Numbered from the stretch's first letter, positions 28,774 to 38,370 are shown. The stretch is 64,000 nt of DNA from Burkholderia sp. BCC1644 (GCF_902833225.1 NZ_CADFEI010000012.1:124001-188000); one strand, 5' to 3'. Notes: generated by a model from the letters alone, not told the origin. A program made the numbers and translations.

Positions 28774-28880
28774 TTAGGGCAGAATGGCCGCCGGCCGCGC
28801 CGCGGCTTGGGCGCCCAGGATTCATCCGCGGCGGCCGGCGAGAAGCCGGGCCGCCCCGTCACCACTTTTAGGGAAACACC

Positions 28881-29363
28881 ATGTCCGACGTCGAAAACCA
28901 ACCGTTCTTCAATATCCAGCGCGTCTACCTGAAGGATATGTCGCTCGAGCAGCCGAATTCGCCGGCGATCTTCCTCGAGCAGGACATGCCGTCGGTTGAG
29001 GTCGAAGTCGACGTGAAGGCTGACCGCCTCGCGGAAAGCGTGTTCGAGGTCGTCGTGTCGGGTACCGTCACGGCGAAGGTGAAGGACAAGGTCGCGTTCC
29101 TGATCGAAGCGAAGCAGGCCGGCATTTTCGACATCCGCAACATTCCGGACGAACAGCTCGACCCGCTCGTCGGCATCGCGTGCCCGACGATCCTGTTCCC
29201 GTACCTGCGTTCGAACATCGCCGACGCGATCACGCGCGCAGGCTTCCCGCCGATCCACCTGGCGGAAATCAACTTCCAGGCGCTGTACGAGCAGCGTCTC
29301 GCGCAGCTTCAGCAGCAGGCCGGCGCAGCAGCAGGCGCGCCGAACGGCACGACGCTGAACTGA
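28881..29363 (+). CDS. secB: Protein-export chaperone SecB
   Basis: 160-residue cytosolic tetrameric chaperone that keeps preproteins unfolded and delivers them to SecA. Typical core: [58 protein letters not shown]. The C-terminal tail ([18 protein letters not shown]) is Ala-rich, unlike the Zn-binding tail region of SecA. It is followed closely by gpsA, the usual secB-gpsA order. Confidence 0.96.
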   Translation: MSDVENQPFFNIQRVYLKDMSLEQPNSPAIFLEQDMPSVEVEVDVKADRLAESVFEVVVSGTVTAKVKDKVAFLIEAKQAGIFDIRNIPDEQLDPLVGIACPTILFPYLRSNIADAITRAGFPPIHLAEINFQALYEQRLAQLQQQAGAAAGAPNGTTLN

Positions 29364-29388
29364 CGTTTCACTCGGACCGGTGCTGGGT

Positions 29389-30387
29389 ATGAAAGTAGCC
29401 GTTCTCGGCGCCGGTGCCTGGGGCACCGCGCTCGCGGGCCATCTGGCCGCGCGGCACGATACGCTTCTGTGGGCGCGCGACGCCGCGCTCATCGCCGGGC
29501 TGCAGGCCCGGCACGAAAATTCCCGCTATCTGGACGGCATCGCGCTGCCTGACGCGTTGCGCTACGACGCCGATCTCGGCGTCGCGCTCGCGCATGGCGC
29601 CGCGGACGACGCGCTGTGCGTGATCGCCGCGCCGGTGGCCGGGCTGCGCACGCTGTGCCACGCGATGCGCGACGCAGGCTGCGTGCCTGCGCATATCGTC
29701 TGGGTCTGCAAGGGCTTCGAGGCCGATACGCATCTGCTGCCGCACCAGGTGATCGCGGCCGAGCTGCCCGAACAGCAGAGCAACGGCGTGCTGTCGGGCC
29801 CGAGCTTCGCGCGCGAGGTCGGGCAGTCGCTGCCCGTCGCGCTGACGGTGGCGAGCGCGTCGGCCGCGTGCCGCGAGCGCACGCTTGCCGCGTTCCATCA
29901 TGGCGCAATGCGGATCTATACGGGCGACGACGTGGTCGGCGTCGAGGTCGGCGGCGCGGTGAAGAACGTGCTGGCGATCGCGACCGGCATTGCCGACGGC
30001 CTCGGTCTCGGGCTGAACGCGCGCGCCGCGCTGATCACGCGCGGCCTCGCCGAAATGTCGCGGCTCGGCGTCGCGCTCGGCGGCCGCGCGGAAACCTTCA
30101 CGGGCCTCACGGGCCTCGGCGACCTGATCCTCACCGCGACGGGCGACCTGTCGCGCAACCGCACGGTCGGCCTGCAGCTGGCGGCCGGCCGCACGTTGAA
30201 CGACATCCTCGGTGCGCTCGGCCACGTGGCCGAAGGCGTGCGCTGCGCGCAGGCCGTGCTGGCGCTCGCGCGCGCGCAGTCGATCGAAATGCCGATCACC
30301 GAAGCCGTATGCGGCGTGCTGTTCGACGGCATCGCACCGCGCGACGCGGTCAGCGGCCTGCTGCGGCGCGACGCGCGCGCCGAGTAG
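29389..30387 (+). CDS. gpsA: NAD(P)-dependent glycerol-3-phosphate dehydrogenase
   Basis: Makes sn-glycerol 3-phosphate from dihydroxyacetone phosphate for phospholipid synthesis. 332 residues: Rossmann motif [36 protein letters not shown], catalytic Lys in [17 protein letters not shown], and [20 protein letters not shown]. The ATG at 29389 is preferred to an in-frame GTG at 29380 since it gives the canonical N-terminus. Confidence 0.96.
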   Translation: MKVAVLGAGAWGTALAGHLAARHDTLLWARDAALIAGLQARHENSRYLDGIALPDALRYDADLGVALAHGAADDALCVIAAPVAGLRTLCHAMRDAGCVPAHIVWVCKGFEADTHLLPHQVIAAELPEQQSNGVLSGPSFAREVGQSLPVALTVASASAACRERTLAAFHHGAMRIYTGDDVVGVEVGGAVKNVLAIATGIADGLGLGLNARAALITRGLAEMSRLGVALGGRAETFTGLTGLGDLILTATGDLSRNRTVGLQLAAGRTLNDILGALGHVAEGVRCAQAVLALARAQSIEMPITEAVCGVLFDGIAPRDAVSGLLRRDARAE

Positions 30388-30479
30388 CGCGAACCGGCGC
30401 TGCCCGGTGCGGTTGCGCCGGGCGTGCGGCGCCAAAGCGGACTACGCTTGAACAGTCTCCGGCGTTCCGGGAGGGTGTC

Positions 30480-31004
30480 ATGCTGCAGATCGGTTCCACC
30501 ACGCTCGACGCGCAGGTCGTCGACATCACGACGCTCGATGTCGACGCGATCGTCAACGCCGCGAACGGCTCGTTGCTCGGCGGAGGCGGCGTCGACGGCG
30601 CAATCCACCGCGCGGCCGGCCCCGGCCTGCTCGCCGAGTGCCGCACGCTCGGCGGCTGCGACACGGGCGACGCGAAGCTCACGCGCGGCCACGCGCTGCC
30701 GGCGCGCTACGTGATTCACGCGGTCGGCCCCGTGTGGTACGGCGGCGGGCGCGGCGAGGCCGACCTGCTCGCGTCGTGCTACCGGCGGGCGATCGAGCTG
30801 GCCGAGGAGGTCGCCGCGACGTCGATTGCGTTTCCCGCAATCAGCTGCGGAATCTACCGTTATCCGGTCGAAGAGGCCGTCGGCATCGCGGTGGGCGCCG
30901 TCGCCGACATGCTGCCGCAGGCGCCGAGCCTCGCACGCGTGGTGTTCGCGTGCTTTTCCCCCGACATTTACGACCTGTATCGCGTGCGGCTCACGCGGGC
31001 CTGA
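30480..31004 (+). CDS. Macrodomain protein (YmdB-like O-acetyl-ADP-ribose deacetylase)
   Basis: 174-residue single macrodomain, which binds ADP-ribose and in this subfamily hydrolyses O-acetyl-ADP-ribose. Diagnostic residues are in [27 protein letters not shown], with the conserved Asn and Asp; [27 protein letters not shown]; and [28 protein letters not shown] precedes the ATG. It follows gpsA by 92 bases and converges on trmL; the neighbourhood does not reveal its substrate protein or pathway. Confidence 0.9.
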   Translation: MLQIGSTTLDAQVVDITTLDVDAIVNAANGSLLGGGGVDGAIHRAAGPGLLAECRTLGGCDTGDAKLTRGHALPARYVIHAVGPVWYGGGRGEADLLASCYRRAIELAEEVAATSIAFPAISCGIYRYPVEEAVGIAVGAVADMLPQAPSLARVVFACFSPDIYDLYRVRLTRA

Positions 31005-31038
31005 TGCATTCCGCGTCGCGGGTTGCGCCCGGCGAGCG

Positions 31039-31509
31039 TCAGGCGCCGCCTTCGAAGCCGGCCTGGCGCCACGCCTCGAATACGACCACCGCGACCGTGT
31101 TCGACAGGTTCAGGCTGCGGTTGTCCGGCCGCATCGGCAGGCGCACGCGCTGTTCGTTCGGAAAGCGTTCGAGCAGATCGGCGGGCAGGCCGCGGGTTTC
31201 CGAGCCGAACACGAACCAGTCGCCCGGCAGGAACGCATGATCGTGGAAGCGGCCCGAGCCGCGTGTCGTGAACGCGAACATCCGCGCGGGATCGGGCGCT
31301 TCGGACGCGACGAACGCATCCCAGTCGCGGTGCACGCGCATCTGCGCATACTCGTGATAGTCGAGGCCGGCGCGGCGCATCCGCGCGTCGTCGAGCGGAA
31401 AGCCGAGCGGTTCGATCAGGTGCAGGTGCGCGCCCGTATTGGCGCACAGGCGGATCACGTTGCCGGTGTTCGGCGGAATTTCGGGGGCGACGAGGACGAC
31501 GTTGAACAT
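31039..31509 (-). CDS. trmL: tRNA (cytidine/uridine-34-2'-O)-methyltransferase TrmL
   Basis: SPOUT-class 2'-O-methyltransferase (156 aa) acting on the wobble base of tRNA-Leu isoacceptors. Family motifs: LVAPEIPPNTGNVIRLCANTG, FGSETRGLP, and the knot-forming LPMRPDNRSLNLSNTVAVVVFEA. The start at MFNVVLVAPE (31509) is the family N-terminus; the longer frame to 31587 is rejected. It probably follows comF in the same minus-strand unit. Confidence 0.93.
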   Translation of the reverse strand: MFNVVLVAPEIPPNTGNVIRLCANTGAHLHLIEPLGFPLDDARMRRAGLDYHEYAQMRVHRDWDAFVASEAPDPARMFAFTTRGSGRFHDHAFLPGDWFVFGSETRGLPADLLERFPNEQRVRLPMRPDNRSLNLSNTVAVVVFEAWRQAGFEGGA

Positions 31510-31614
31510 GTTTCGGTTTGGCTGGGCCGGCCAGGGCGGCGCAACGTGCGCGTTCCCGGCCGGCCGGTTCGTGACGGCCGCGGCCACGTTGGCGCGGCCG
31601 GCCTCTCTATCTAA

Positions 31615-32412
31615 TTAATCCCTGGCGGTGCGCAGCGCAACCAGATTCGTCACGCGCGCGGCGCCCGCCGCCTTCAGCGCGTGCGCGGCCGCCGCGAGCG
31701 TCGCGCCGGACGTCATCACGTCGTCGACGAGCGCGACGTGGCGGCCGGCGACTTCGCCGGCTACCGCGAACGCGGCCATCACGTTGTCGCGCCGTGCCTG
31801 CCGGTCGAGCCGCGACTGCGGCGCCGTGTCGGCGACGCGCGCGAGCAGTGACGCGCTCGCGCGCACGTCGAGCCGGCGTGCGAGCGGGCGCGCAATCGCC
31901 CACGCCTGGTTGTAGCCGCGCGCGACGAGCCGCCGGTGCGACAGCGGCACCGGTGCGACCAGGTCGAAACGGCCCGCGCCGTGCGTATCGTCGACCAGCC
32001 GCGCGAGCCGGGCCGCGAATTCGGCGCCGAGTGCGAGTCGCGCATGAAACTTCAGGCCGCGCGCGAGCCCGTCGAGCGGCGCGCGGTAATCCGCGAGCGC
32101 GAGCGTTGCGTCGAACGGCGGCGGGGCGGTGCGGCACGCGTCGCACCGGTACGCGGCCGGGTGGCCGGCGCCGGTCCGGCCGCCACCGCGCGAACGCGTC
32201 TGCCCGGCACCTAGCGGCAGCGCGCAGACATCGCAGCGCAATCGCGCTTCATTCCAGTACGCGGCGTCGCAAGCATCGCATATCACGGCGTGTGACAAAT
32301 TGCCGCACAGTGCGCAGCGATTCGGCAGCGCGACCGCGGCGACCTTCACGGCCAGCACGCGAACCTGCGACAAAACGACGCGCATCGTGCGCTCGGCGGA
32401 ACTGCGGTTCAT
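31615..32412 (-). CDS. comF: ComF-family phosphoribosyltransferase-like protein
   Basis: 265-residue ComF homologue, needed for natural DNA uptake in competent species. N-terminal zinc-ribbon cysteines (CALCGNLSHAVICDAC, then CDVC and CDAC) are followed by a type I phosphoribosyltransferase domain with the PRPP motif HVALVDDVMTSGATLAAAA. The start at 32412 has GGAG seven bases upstream. With comM in the same window, two competence-linked genes are present, though neither alone proves competence. It is divergent from the methyltransferase gene. Confidence 0.9.
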   Translation of the reverse strand: MNRSSAERTMRVVLSQVRVLAVKVAAVALPNRCALCGNLSHAVICDACDAAYWNEARLRCDVCALPLGAGQTRSRGGGRTGAGHPAAYRCDACRTAPPPFDATLALADYRAPLDGLARGLKFHARLALGAEFAARLARLVDDTHGAGRFDLVAPVPLSHRRLVARGYNQAWAIARPLARRLDVRASASLLARVADTAPQSRLDRQARRDNVMAAFAVAGEVAGRHVALVDDVMTSGATLAAAAHALKAAGAARVTNLVALRTARD

Positions 32413-32493
32413 CGCAACACTCCTGCCACCCCGCCTCAATGAAGCTTCCGGGGCGAGCGAGTATACTTCGGGCTCTTCGCCAGTGTGCCCGAC

Positions 32494-33459
32494 ATGTCCC
32501 CAGCTTCGACTTCCACCGGCCGTCCGGCCAATGACGCCAGGCGCTTGCGGCGGATCTTCGACCGCCGTGCCGCCACGTTCGACGCGGTCGCGTTCCTGCC
32601 GCGCGAGATCGCGCAGCGGATGAACGAGCGTCTCGAATACATCAAGGTGAGCCCCGCCGCCGTGCTCGATGCCGGCTGCGGCCCGGGCGACGACCTGCCG
32701 GCGCTGCGTGCGCGCTTTCCGGAAGCCCCCGTGTTCGGCGTCGACCTGTCCGGCGCGATGCTCGCGCGGGCCGGTCAGCGCGAGGTCGAGCAGACCAACT
32801 GGCGCCGCTGGCTGCCGGCGTCGCTCGGTCGCGCGCTGGGCCAGCGCGGCCCGCGCGTCGCGCAGGCCGACTTCGCCGCGCTGCCGTTCCCGGGCGGCGC
32901 GTTCGACCTGATCTGGTCGAATCTCGCACTCCACTGGCATTCGCGCCCCGATGCGGTGCTGCCCGAATGGCAGCGCGTGTTGCGCGTGAACGGCCTGCTG
33001 ATGTTCAGCACGCTCGGCCCCGACACGCTGCGCGAGCTGCGCGCGGCCTGTGCGGACGCCGAAGCGGCGCTGGGCATGGCCCCGCCGGCCGCGCGCGTCA
33101 TCGATTTCGTCGACATGCACGACCTCGGCGACATGCTCGTCGAGAGCGGCTTCGAGATTCCCGTGATGGATCAGGAAGTGCTGACCGTTACCTACAAATC
33201 CCCCGATTCCCTGCTGGCCGACGTGCGCCGCTGGGGCGCCTATCCGTTCGAGCGCATGGCGCCGCAGCACGCGACGCGGCGCTTTCGCGCGGCGCTCGGC
33301 GACGCGCTGGAGGCGCGCCGGCGCGAGGACGGCACGATTCCGCTGACCTTCGAGGTGATCTACGGCCACGCATGGAAGGCCGTACCGCGCACGACCGCCG
33401 AAGGGCACGGGATCGTGCGCATCGAGGATATCGGCAAGGGGCGTCCGAAGAATCGGTAA
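32494..33459 (+). CDS. BioC-like SAM-dependent methyltransferase
   Basis: 321-residue class I methyltransferase. Motif I is VLDAGCGPGDDLPALRARFP, followed by FGVDLSGAML, then SNLALHWHSRPDAVLPEWQRVLRVNGLLMFSTLGPDTLRELR, which closely resembles malonyl-ACP methyltransferase BioC of biotin synthesis. No other biotin gene is in the window, and related NDUFAF5-type enzymes share these motifs, so the substrate is left open. TATACT at 32462-32467 may be the -10. Confidence 0.85.
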   Translation: MSPASTSTGRPANDARRLRRIFDRRAATFDAVAFLPREIAQRMNERLEYIKVSPAAVLDAGCGPGDDLPALRARFPEAPVFGVDLSGAMLARAGQREVEQTNWRRWLPASLGRALGQRGPRVAQADFAALPFPGGAFDLIWSNLALHWHSRPDAVLPEWQRVLRVNGLLMFSTLGPDTLRELRAACADAEAALGMAPPAARVIDFVDMHDLGDMLVESGFEIPVMDQEVLTVTYKSPDSLLADVRRWGAYPFERMAPQHATRRFRAALGDALEARRREDGTIPLTFEVIYGHAWKAVPRTTAEGHGIVRIEDIGKGRPKNR

Positions 33460-33576
33460 AGCGGTAAAGAGGGGTTTTGTTATGTCTGAAATTAGCGGCG
33501 CAAAGCGGGGTCGAATTAGCGCGAAAAACGGCCGAAAAGCTTGTCGCGCTTGGCTTGCGGGGCGATAGGCGCTTGC

Positions 33577-33605
33577 TTGTGGATGCCATTGAACCCGCCT
33601 ATAAT
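33577..33605 (+). promoter_or_regulatory. Sigma-70 promoter before the cox cluster
   Basis: TTGTGG (33577-33582) and TATAAT (33600-33605) are separated by 17 bases. They lie 88 bases before the DUF2244 gene and are the best promoter-like sequence ahead of coxB. Confidence 0.55.
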
Positions 33606-33693
33606 GCGTCAGCTTGTCGTCCCGGGGTCCCCGCAATACGGGGCGACGAGTCCGATGCAGGCATGCATCGCATGCCATTCGCGTGAGGCGGCG

Positions 33694-34179
33694 ATGGAAG
33701 CAGCGAGGGTTTTGGCGGAGACGACGAACGGCGAGCCGGTCCTCGAAGACTGGCTGATGAAACGCAACTGTTCGGTGTCGCCACGCCAGTTCGTGCTGTT
33801 TTACGCGTCGCTCGCGGGCTTCTCGCTGGTGATCGCGACGTTGCTGATGTGGAGAGGGGCCTGGCTCGTCATGCCCTTTACCGGAATCGAGTTGCTGGCG
33901 GTGGGTGTCGCATTTGCGGTCTATGCTCGCCATGCGGTCGATTACGAGCGCATCAGGCTGTTTCCGCATCGGCTCGTGATCGAGCGGATGGATGCGGAGC
34001 GGCTCACGCAGATCGAATTCAACCCGCGCTGGGTGCGGGTCGAGCCGGGTGCGACGCCACGCGATCCGATTCGACTGGTATCGCGCGGGCAGACCGTCGT
34101 AATCGGGCAGCATCTCGCGCAGTACAAGCGTGCGCAGTTCGCCGACGAACTGCGCGTGTCGCTCAGGCGCTGCGGCTGA
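33694..34179 (+). CDS. DUF2244 membrane protein
   Basis: 161-residue protein with two membrane helices (about 32-52 and 57-77 from this start) and a C-terminal soluble part (RLFPHRLVIERMDAERLTQIEFNPRWVRVE), the DUF2244 pattern. Such genes often stand just before cytochrome oxidase subunit II in alpha- and beta-proteobacteria. The function is unknown; a link with the oxidase is inferred from position. The start at 33694 (MEAARVLAETTNGEP) follows GAGGCGGCG. Confidence 0.8.
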   Translation: MEAARVLAETTNGEPVLEDWLMKRNCSVSPRQFVLFYASLAGFSLVIATLLMWRGAWLVMPFTGIELLAVGVAFAVYARHAVDYERIRLFPHRLVIERMDAERLTQIEFNPRWVRVEPGATPRDPIRLVSRGQTVVIGQHLAQYKRAQFADELRVSLRRCG

Positions 34180-34236
34180 CGAGGCGCGGGCACCGGCCGG
34201 AAACAGGCCGGCGACTTGCGACGGGGGAGGGTTTGA

Positions 34237-35838
34237 ATGGAAATTTTGGGTAAGGATGCTATGAAAACAATCAAGCGAGCCCTCGCGGGCGTGCTGGCAT
34301 GCAGCGGATTGCTCTTTGCCGGTGCGGCCCTGGCGGTCGGTGATAGCCCGGGCGGCCCCCGTGTCAACGAGATCAACTTTCAGCCGCCTGTCACGAAGAT
34401 CGCCGAGGAGCTCTACGATCTCCACACGATGATGCTGATCCTGTGTACGGTGATCTTCGTCGGCGTGTTCGGCGTGATGTTCTATTCGATCTTCGCGCAC
34501 CGCAAATCCAAAGGCCACAAGGCCGCCAATTTCCATGAAAGCACGACCGTCGAGATCATCTGGACGATCGTGCCGTTCGTCATCGTCGTGCTGATGGCGC
34601 TGCCGGCGACGAAGGCCGTCGTCGCGATGAAGGACACGACGAACGCCGATCTCACGATCAAGGTCACCGGCTACCAGTGGAAGTGGGGCTACGACTACGT
34701 GAAGGGCCCGGGCGAGGGCATCGGCTTCCTGTCGACGCTGAGCACCCCGCGTGACGAAGTGATGGGCAAGAAGCCGATCACCGACACCTATCTGCAGGAA
34801 GTCGACAACCCGCTCGTCGTGCCGGTCAACAAGAAGATCCGCATCATCACGACCGCGAACGACGTCGTCCACTCGTGGTACGTGCCCGCGTTCGGCGTGA
34901 AGCAGGATGCGATCCCCGGCTTCGTGCGCGACACCTGGTTCAAGGCCGACAAGGTCGGTACGTTCCGCGGTTTCTGTACCGAGCTCTGCGGCAAGGAACA
35001 CGCGTACATGCCGGTCGTCGTCGAAGTCCTGTCGGACGACGACTACGCGAAGTGGGTCACCGCGCAGAAGGCCAAGCTGGCCAGCGCCGCAGTCGATCCG
35101 AACAAGGTCTACACGATGGCTGAACTCGTCGCGCACGGCGAGGAAGTCTACAAGGCGAACTGCGCGGCCTGCCACCAGGTGAGCGGCAAGGGCCTCGGCG
35201 CATTCCCGGCCATGGACGGCAGCCCGATCGTGAACGGCCCGATCGCCGGCCACGTCGAGCGCGTGCTGCACGGCAAGGGCGCGATGCCGTCGTGGGCGTC
35301 GCTGTCGGATCTCGACATCGCCTCGGTCATCACGTACGAACGCAACTCGTGGGGCAACCACAAGAACGACCTGCTGCAGCCGAAGCAAGTGGCTGATGCG
35401 CGCAACGGCAAGATGCCGGAAGACGCGGCGGGCGCGGCAGCGGCAGCCGCACCGGCGGAAGCGGCTTCGGCGCCGGCGCAAGCTGCGTCGGGCGCCGCCG
35501 GGCAGCCGGCAGCAGCGGCATCGGCCGCGCTGTCGACGGTCTATTTCGAAACGGGCAAGAGCGTGCTGCCGGCCGACGCGAAAGCGGCGATCGCCGCTGC
35601 GGCCGACTATGCGAAGGCACATCCGGACGCGAAACTCGCGCTGTCGGGTTTCACCGACAAGACGGGCTCGGCCGACGCGAACGCCGAACTGGCGAAGCAT
35701 CGTGCACAGGCCGTGCGCGATGCGCTGAAGGCAGCAGGCGTGGCGGAAGACCACATCATCATGAAAAAGCCGGAAACGATCACGGGCGGGGCTGACGCTA
35801 AGGAAGCCCGGCGGGTCGAGATCGGTCCGGCGGCTTGA
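34237..35838 (+). CDS. coxB: Cytochrome c oxidase subunit II fused to cytochrome c and OmpA-like domains
   Basis: Subunit II of the aa3 oxidase (533 aa), taking electrons from cytochrome c through CuA. Order: signal-like N-terminus (to about 40), two membrane helices (about 65-125), a CuA cupredoxin domain with ligands His212, Cys247, Cys251, His255 and Met258, a class I cytochrome c domain with CAACH (Cys309, Cys312, His313), an Ala/Pro-rich linker (about 395-430), and an OmpA-type domain (VYFETGKSVLPADAK from 435, then GFTDKTGSADANAELAKHRAQAV). GGGGGAGGG precedes the ATG at 34237; a second in-frame ATG is at 34261. The terminal OmpA-like domain is unusual for an oxidase subunit and could tether it to peptidoglycan. 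Confidence 0.95.
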   Translation: MEILGKDAMKTIKRALAGVLACSGLLFAGAALAVGDSPGGPRVNEINFQPPVTKIAEELYDLHTMMLILCTVIFVGVFGVMFYSIFAHRKSKGHKAANFHESTTVEIIWTIVPFVIVVLMALPATKAVVAMKDTTNADLTIKVTGYQWKWGYDYVKGPGEGIGFLSTLSTPRDEVMGKKPITDTYLQEVDNPLVVPVNKKIRIITTANDVVHSWYVPAFGVKQDAIPGFVRDTWFKADKVGTFRGFCTELCGKEHAYMPVVVEVLSDDDYAKWVTAQKAKLASAAVDPNKVYTMAELVAHGEEVYKANCAACHQVSGKGLGAFPAMDGSPIVNGPIAGHVERVLHGKGAMPSWASLSDLDIASVITYERNSWGNHKNDLLQPKQVADARNGKMPEDAAGAAAAAAPAEAASAPAQAASGAAGQPAAAASAALSTVYFETGKSVLPADAKAAIAAAADYAKAHPDAKLALSGFTDKTGSADANAELAKHRAQAVRDALKAAGVAEDHIIMKKPETITGGADAKEARRVEIGPAA

Positions 35839-35881
35839 CGTGTCGCTGAGTTAGTCGACGTATTCGCATTAGGAGATTCTC

Positions 35882-37489
35882 ATGTCTAGCATCGGGCACG
35901 ACGTAGCCGCGGACCACGCGCACGACGACCACGCGCACGAAATGCCGCACGGCTGGCGGCGCTGGCTGTTCGCCACCAACCACAAGGACATCGGTACGCT
36001 GTACCTGCTGTTCTCGTTCATCATGTTCCTGTCGGGCGGCGTGATGGCGCTCGGCATCCGTGCCGAGCTGTTCGAGCCGGGCCTGCAGATCATGCGTCCG
36101 GAGTTCTTTAACGAACTCACGACGATGCACGGCCTGATCATGGTGTTCGGCGCGATCATGCCGGCGTTCGTCGGCTTCGCGAACTGGATGATTCCGCTGC
36201 AGATCGGCGCATCCGACATGGCGTTCGCGCGGATGAACAACTTCAGCTTCTGGCTGCTGCCGGTCGCGGCCGTGCTGCTGGTCGGCTCGTTCTTCGCGCC
36301 GGGCGGCGCGACGGCTGCCGGCTGGACGCTGTACGCACCGCTGTCGACGCAGATGGGCCCGGGCATGGACTTCGCGATCTTCGCGGTCCACATCATGGGC
36401 GCATCGTCGATCATGGGCGGGATCAACATCGTCGTGACGATCCTGAACATGCGCGCACCGGGCATGACGCTGATGAAGATGCCGATGTTCGCATGGACGT
36501 GGCTGATCACGGCGTACCTGCTGATCGCGGTGATGCCGGTTCTGGCAGGCGCGATCACGATGGTGCTGTTCGACCGCCACTTCGGCACGTCGTTCTTCAA
36601 CGCGGCAGGCGGCGGCGACCCGGTGATGTACCAGCACATCTTCTGGTTCTTCGGCCACCCCGAGGTGTACATCATGATTCTGCCGGCGTTCGGGATCGTG
36701 TCGCAGGTGATCCCGGCGTTCGCACGCAAGACGCTGTTCGGCTATAGCTCGATGGTGTACGCGACGGCTTCGATCGCGATCCTGTCGTTCATGGTCTGGG
36801 CGCACCACATGTTCGCGACGGGCATGCCGGTCACCGGCCAGCTGTTCTTCATGTACGCGACGATGCTGATCGCGGTGCCGACGGGCGTGAAGGTGTTCAA
36901 CTGGCTCGCGACGATGTGGCGCGGCTCGATGACGTTCGAAACCCCGATGCTGTTCGCGATCGGCTTCCTGTTCGTGTTCACGTTCGGCGGCCTGACGGGC
37001 CTGATGCTCGCGATGGCGCCGCTCGACATCCAGTATCACGGTACCTACTTCGTGGTGGCGCACTTCCACTACGTGCTGGTGGCCGGGTCATTGTTCGCGC
37101 TGTTCTCGGGCTGGTACTACTGGGCGCCGAAGTGGACGGGCTGGATGTACAACGAGACGCGCGGCAAGATCCACTTCTGGGCGTCGATGATCTTCTTCAA
37201 CCTGACGTTCTTCCCGATGCACTTCGTCGGTCTCGCCGGCATGCCGCGTCGTTATGCGGACTACCCGGCGCAGTTCACGGACTTCAACCAGGTCGCGACG
37301 ATCGGCGCATTCGGCTTCGGCCTCGCGCAGGTGTACTTCCTGTTCGCGGTCGCGCTGCCGGCCTACCGTGGTGGCGGCGAACTGGAAAAGGCGTCGGACA
37401 AGCCGTGGGATGGCGCGACGGGCCTCGAGTGGACGGTGCCGAGCCCGGCTCCCTTCCACACGTTCGAGCAACCGCCGCACGTCGAGTAA
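35882..37489 (+). CDS. ctaD: Cytochrome c oxidase subunit I
   Basis: Catalytic subunit of the aa3 oxidase (535 aa, 12 helices), reducing oxygen to water and pumping protons. Heme- and CuB-ligand regions: TMHGLIMVFG (heme a His), WFFGHPEVYIMILPAFG (CuB His and cross-linked Tyr), VWAHHMFATGM (two CuB His), and FVVAHFHYVLV (heme a3 and heme a His). An N-terminal His/Asp-rich stretch (HDVAADHAHDDHAHEMPH) precedes the first helix. AGGAGATTCTC precedes the ATG. Confidence 0.97.
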   Translation: MSSIGHDVAADHAHDDHAHEMPHGWRRWLFATNHKDIGTLYLLFSFIMFLSGGVMALGIRAELFEPGLQIMRPEFFNELTTMHGLIMVFGAIMPAFVGFANWMIPLQIGASDMAFARMNNFSFWLLPVAAVLLVGSFFAPGGATAAGWTLYAPLSTQMGPGMDFAIFAVHIMGASSIMGGINIVVTILNMRAPGMTLMKMPMFAWTWLITAYLLIAVMPVLAGAITMVLFDRHFGTSFFNAAGGGDPVMYQHIFWFFGHPEVYIMILPAFGIVSQVIPAFARKTLFGYSSMVYATASIAILSFMVWAHHMFATGMPVTGQLFFMYATMLIAVPTGVKVFNWLATMWRGSMTFETPMLFAIGFLFVFTFGGLTGLMLAMAPLDIQYHGTYFVVAHFHYVLVAGSLFALFSGWYYWAPKWTGWMYNETRGKIHFWASMIFFNLTFFPMHFVGLAGMPRRYADYPAQFTDFNQVATIGAFGFGLAQVYFLFAVALPAYRGGGELEKASDKPWDGATGLEWTVPSPAPFHTFEQPPHVE

Positions 37490-37510
37490 GTTTCACCCCG
37501 CGTTCCGCCG

Positions 37511-37529
37511 CTGCCTGCCGCGCAGGCAG
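37511..37529 (+). other. Short hairpin between ctaD and the small cox gene
   Basis: Arms CTGCCTGC (37511-37518) and GCAGGCAG (37522-37529) with a three-base loop, 22 bases after the ctaD stop and not followed by T residues. It may stabilise the ctaD message end or mark a processing site. Confidence 0.4.
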
Positions 37530-37569
37530 GCGCGGCGGGCGCGGAATCGAGATTTCAGCGAAGTTTCAG

Positions 37570-37710
37570 ATGAACCGGAATCCACAAGAAAGACGAACGC
37601 CCGAGCAGATTCGCGCGGGCAACAAGCGGCTCGGCCTCATCCTGCTCGTCATCGCCGCCGTTTTCTTTGTGGGTGTCGTGATCAAGCAGTGGTGGCTGTC
37701 CACTCACTGA
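37570..37710 (+). CDS. Small cytochrome oxidase-associated membrane protein (46 aa)
   Basis: Short protein MNRNPQERRTPEQIRAGNKR followed by one membrane helix (LGLILLVIAAVFFVGVVIKQWW) and a short tail. It lies between ctaD and ctaG, where many beta-proteobacteria carry an equally small gene annotated as an oxidase small assembly protein. The short N-terminal cytosolic basic segment fits an N-in topology. No biochemical role is established from sequence. Confidence 0.75.
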   Translation: MNRNPQERRTPEQIRAGNKRLGLILLVIAAVFFVGVVIKQWWLSTH

Positions 37711-37745
37711 TGCAGCAACAGACGCAGTAGCGAGGAAGTAGTCGT

Positions 37746-38354
37746 ATGTCGAAGCCGGAAGAGGGCGCCGTCGATCGCGCGTTCAATCGTTCGATGCTGG
37801 TGAAGCTCTTCGTCGTGGCCGGGCTGATGTTCGGTTTCGGCTTCGCGCTGATCCCGATGTATCGGGCGATCTGCCAGATCACCGGCATCAACAACCTGGT
37901 GCAGCGCGATGTCAGCGAGCGCGAGGTGAAGAACTCGCAGGTCGACACCAGCCGCACGGTGTCGGTCGAGTTCGATGCGAACGCGCGCGGGCCGCTCGGT
38001 TTCAAGCCGGAGCACAACAGCCTCGACGTGCACCCGGGCGAACTGACGACGATCGTGTACGACGTGACGAACGGGCAGGGCCGGCCGGTCGTGGCGCAGG
38101 CGATTCCGAGCTACGCGCCGAAGCAGGCGACGGAGTTTTTCAAGAAGATCGAGTGCTTTTGCTTTACGCAGCAGACGCTGGCCGCGAACGAATCGCGCAA
38201 GATGCCGGTGGTGTTCGTGATCGATCCGAAACTGCCGAAGGATGTGAAGACGATCACGTTGTCGTACACGTTCTTCGAGCTGAATACGCCGGCCACGCCG
38301 GCGCCGGCGCAGCGGAGCACCGCGGCGCAGGGCGCGGCGAAGCCGGACGCATGA
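37746..38354 (+). CDS. ctaG: Cytochrome c oxidase assembly protein CtaG (Cox11 family)
   Basis: 202-residue Cox11-type copper chaperone that delivers Cu(I) to the CuB site of subunit I. One N-terminal helix (MLVKLFVVAGLMFGFGFALIP), then YRAICQITGINN, a periplasmic immunoglobulin-like domain and the copper motif IECFCFTQQTL. A short Ala/Pro tail ends the protein. Its place directly after ctaD fits the role. Confidence 0.95.
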   Translation: MSKPEEGAVDRAFNRSMLVKLFVVAGLMFGFGFALIPMYRAICQITGINNLVQRDVSEREVKNSQVDTSRTVSVEFDANARGPLGFKPEHNSLDVHPGELTTIVYDVTNGQGRPVVAQAIPSYAPKQATEFFKKIECFCFTQQTLAANESRKMPVVFVIDPKLPKDVKTITLSYTFFELNTPATPAPAQRSTAAQGAAKPDA

Positions 38355-38370
38355 CGACGGAGGCGGGGCG

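Noticed and set aside
32413-35754. Apparent N-terminal extension of ComF over 3 kb on the minus strand
   Set aside because: The frame merely continues open upstream of the real ComF start at 32412, crossing the methyltransferase, DUF2244 and coxB genes; no homology is visible in it.
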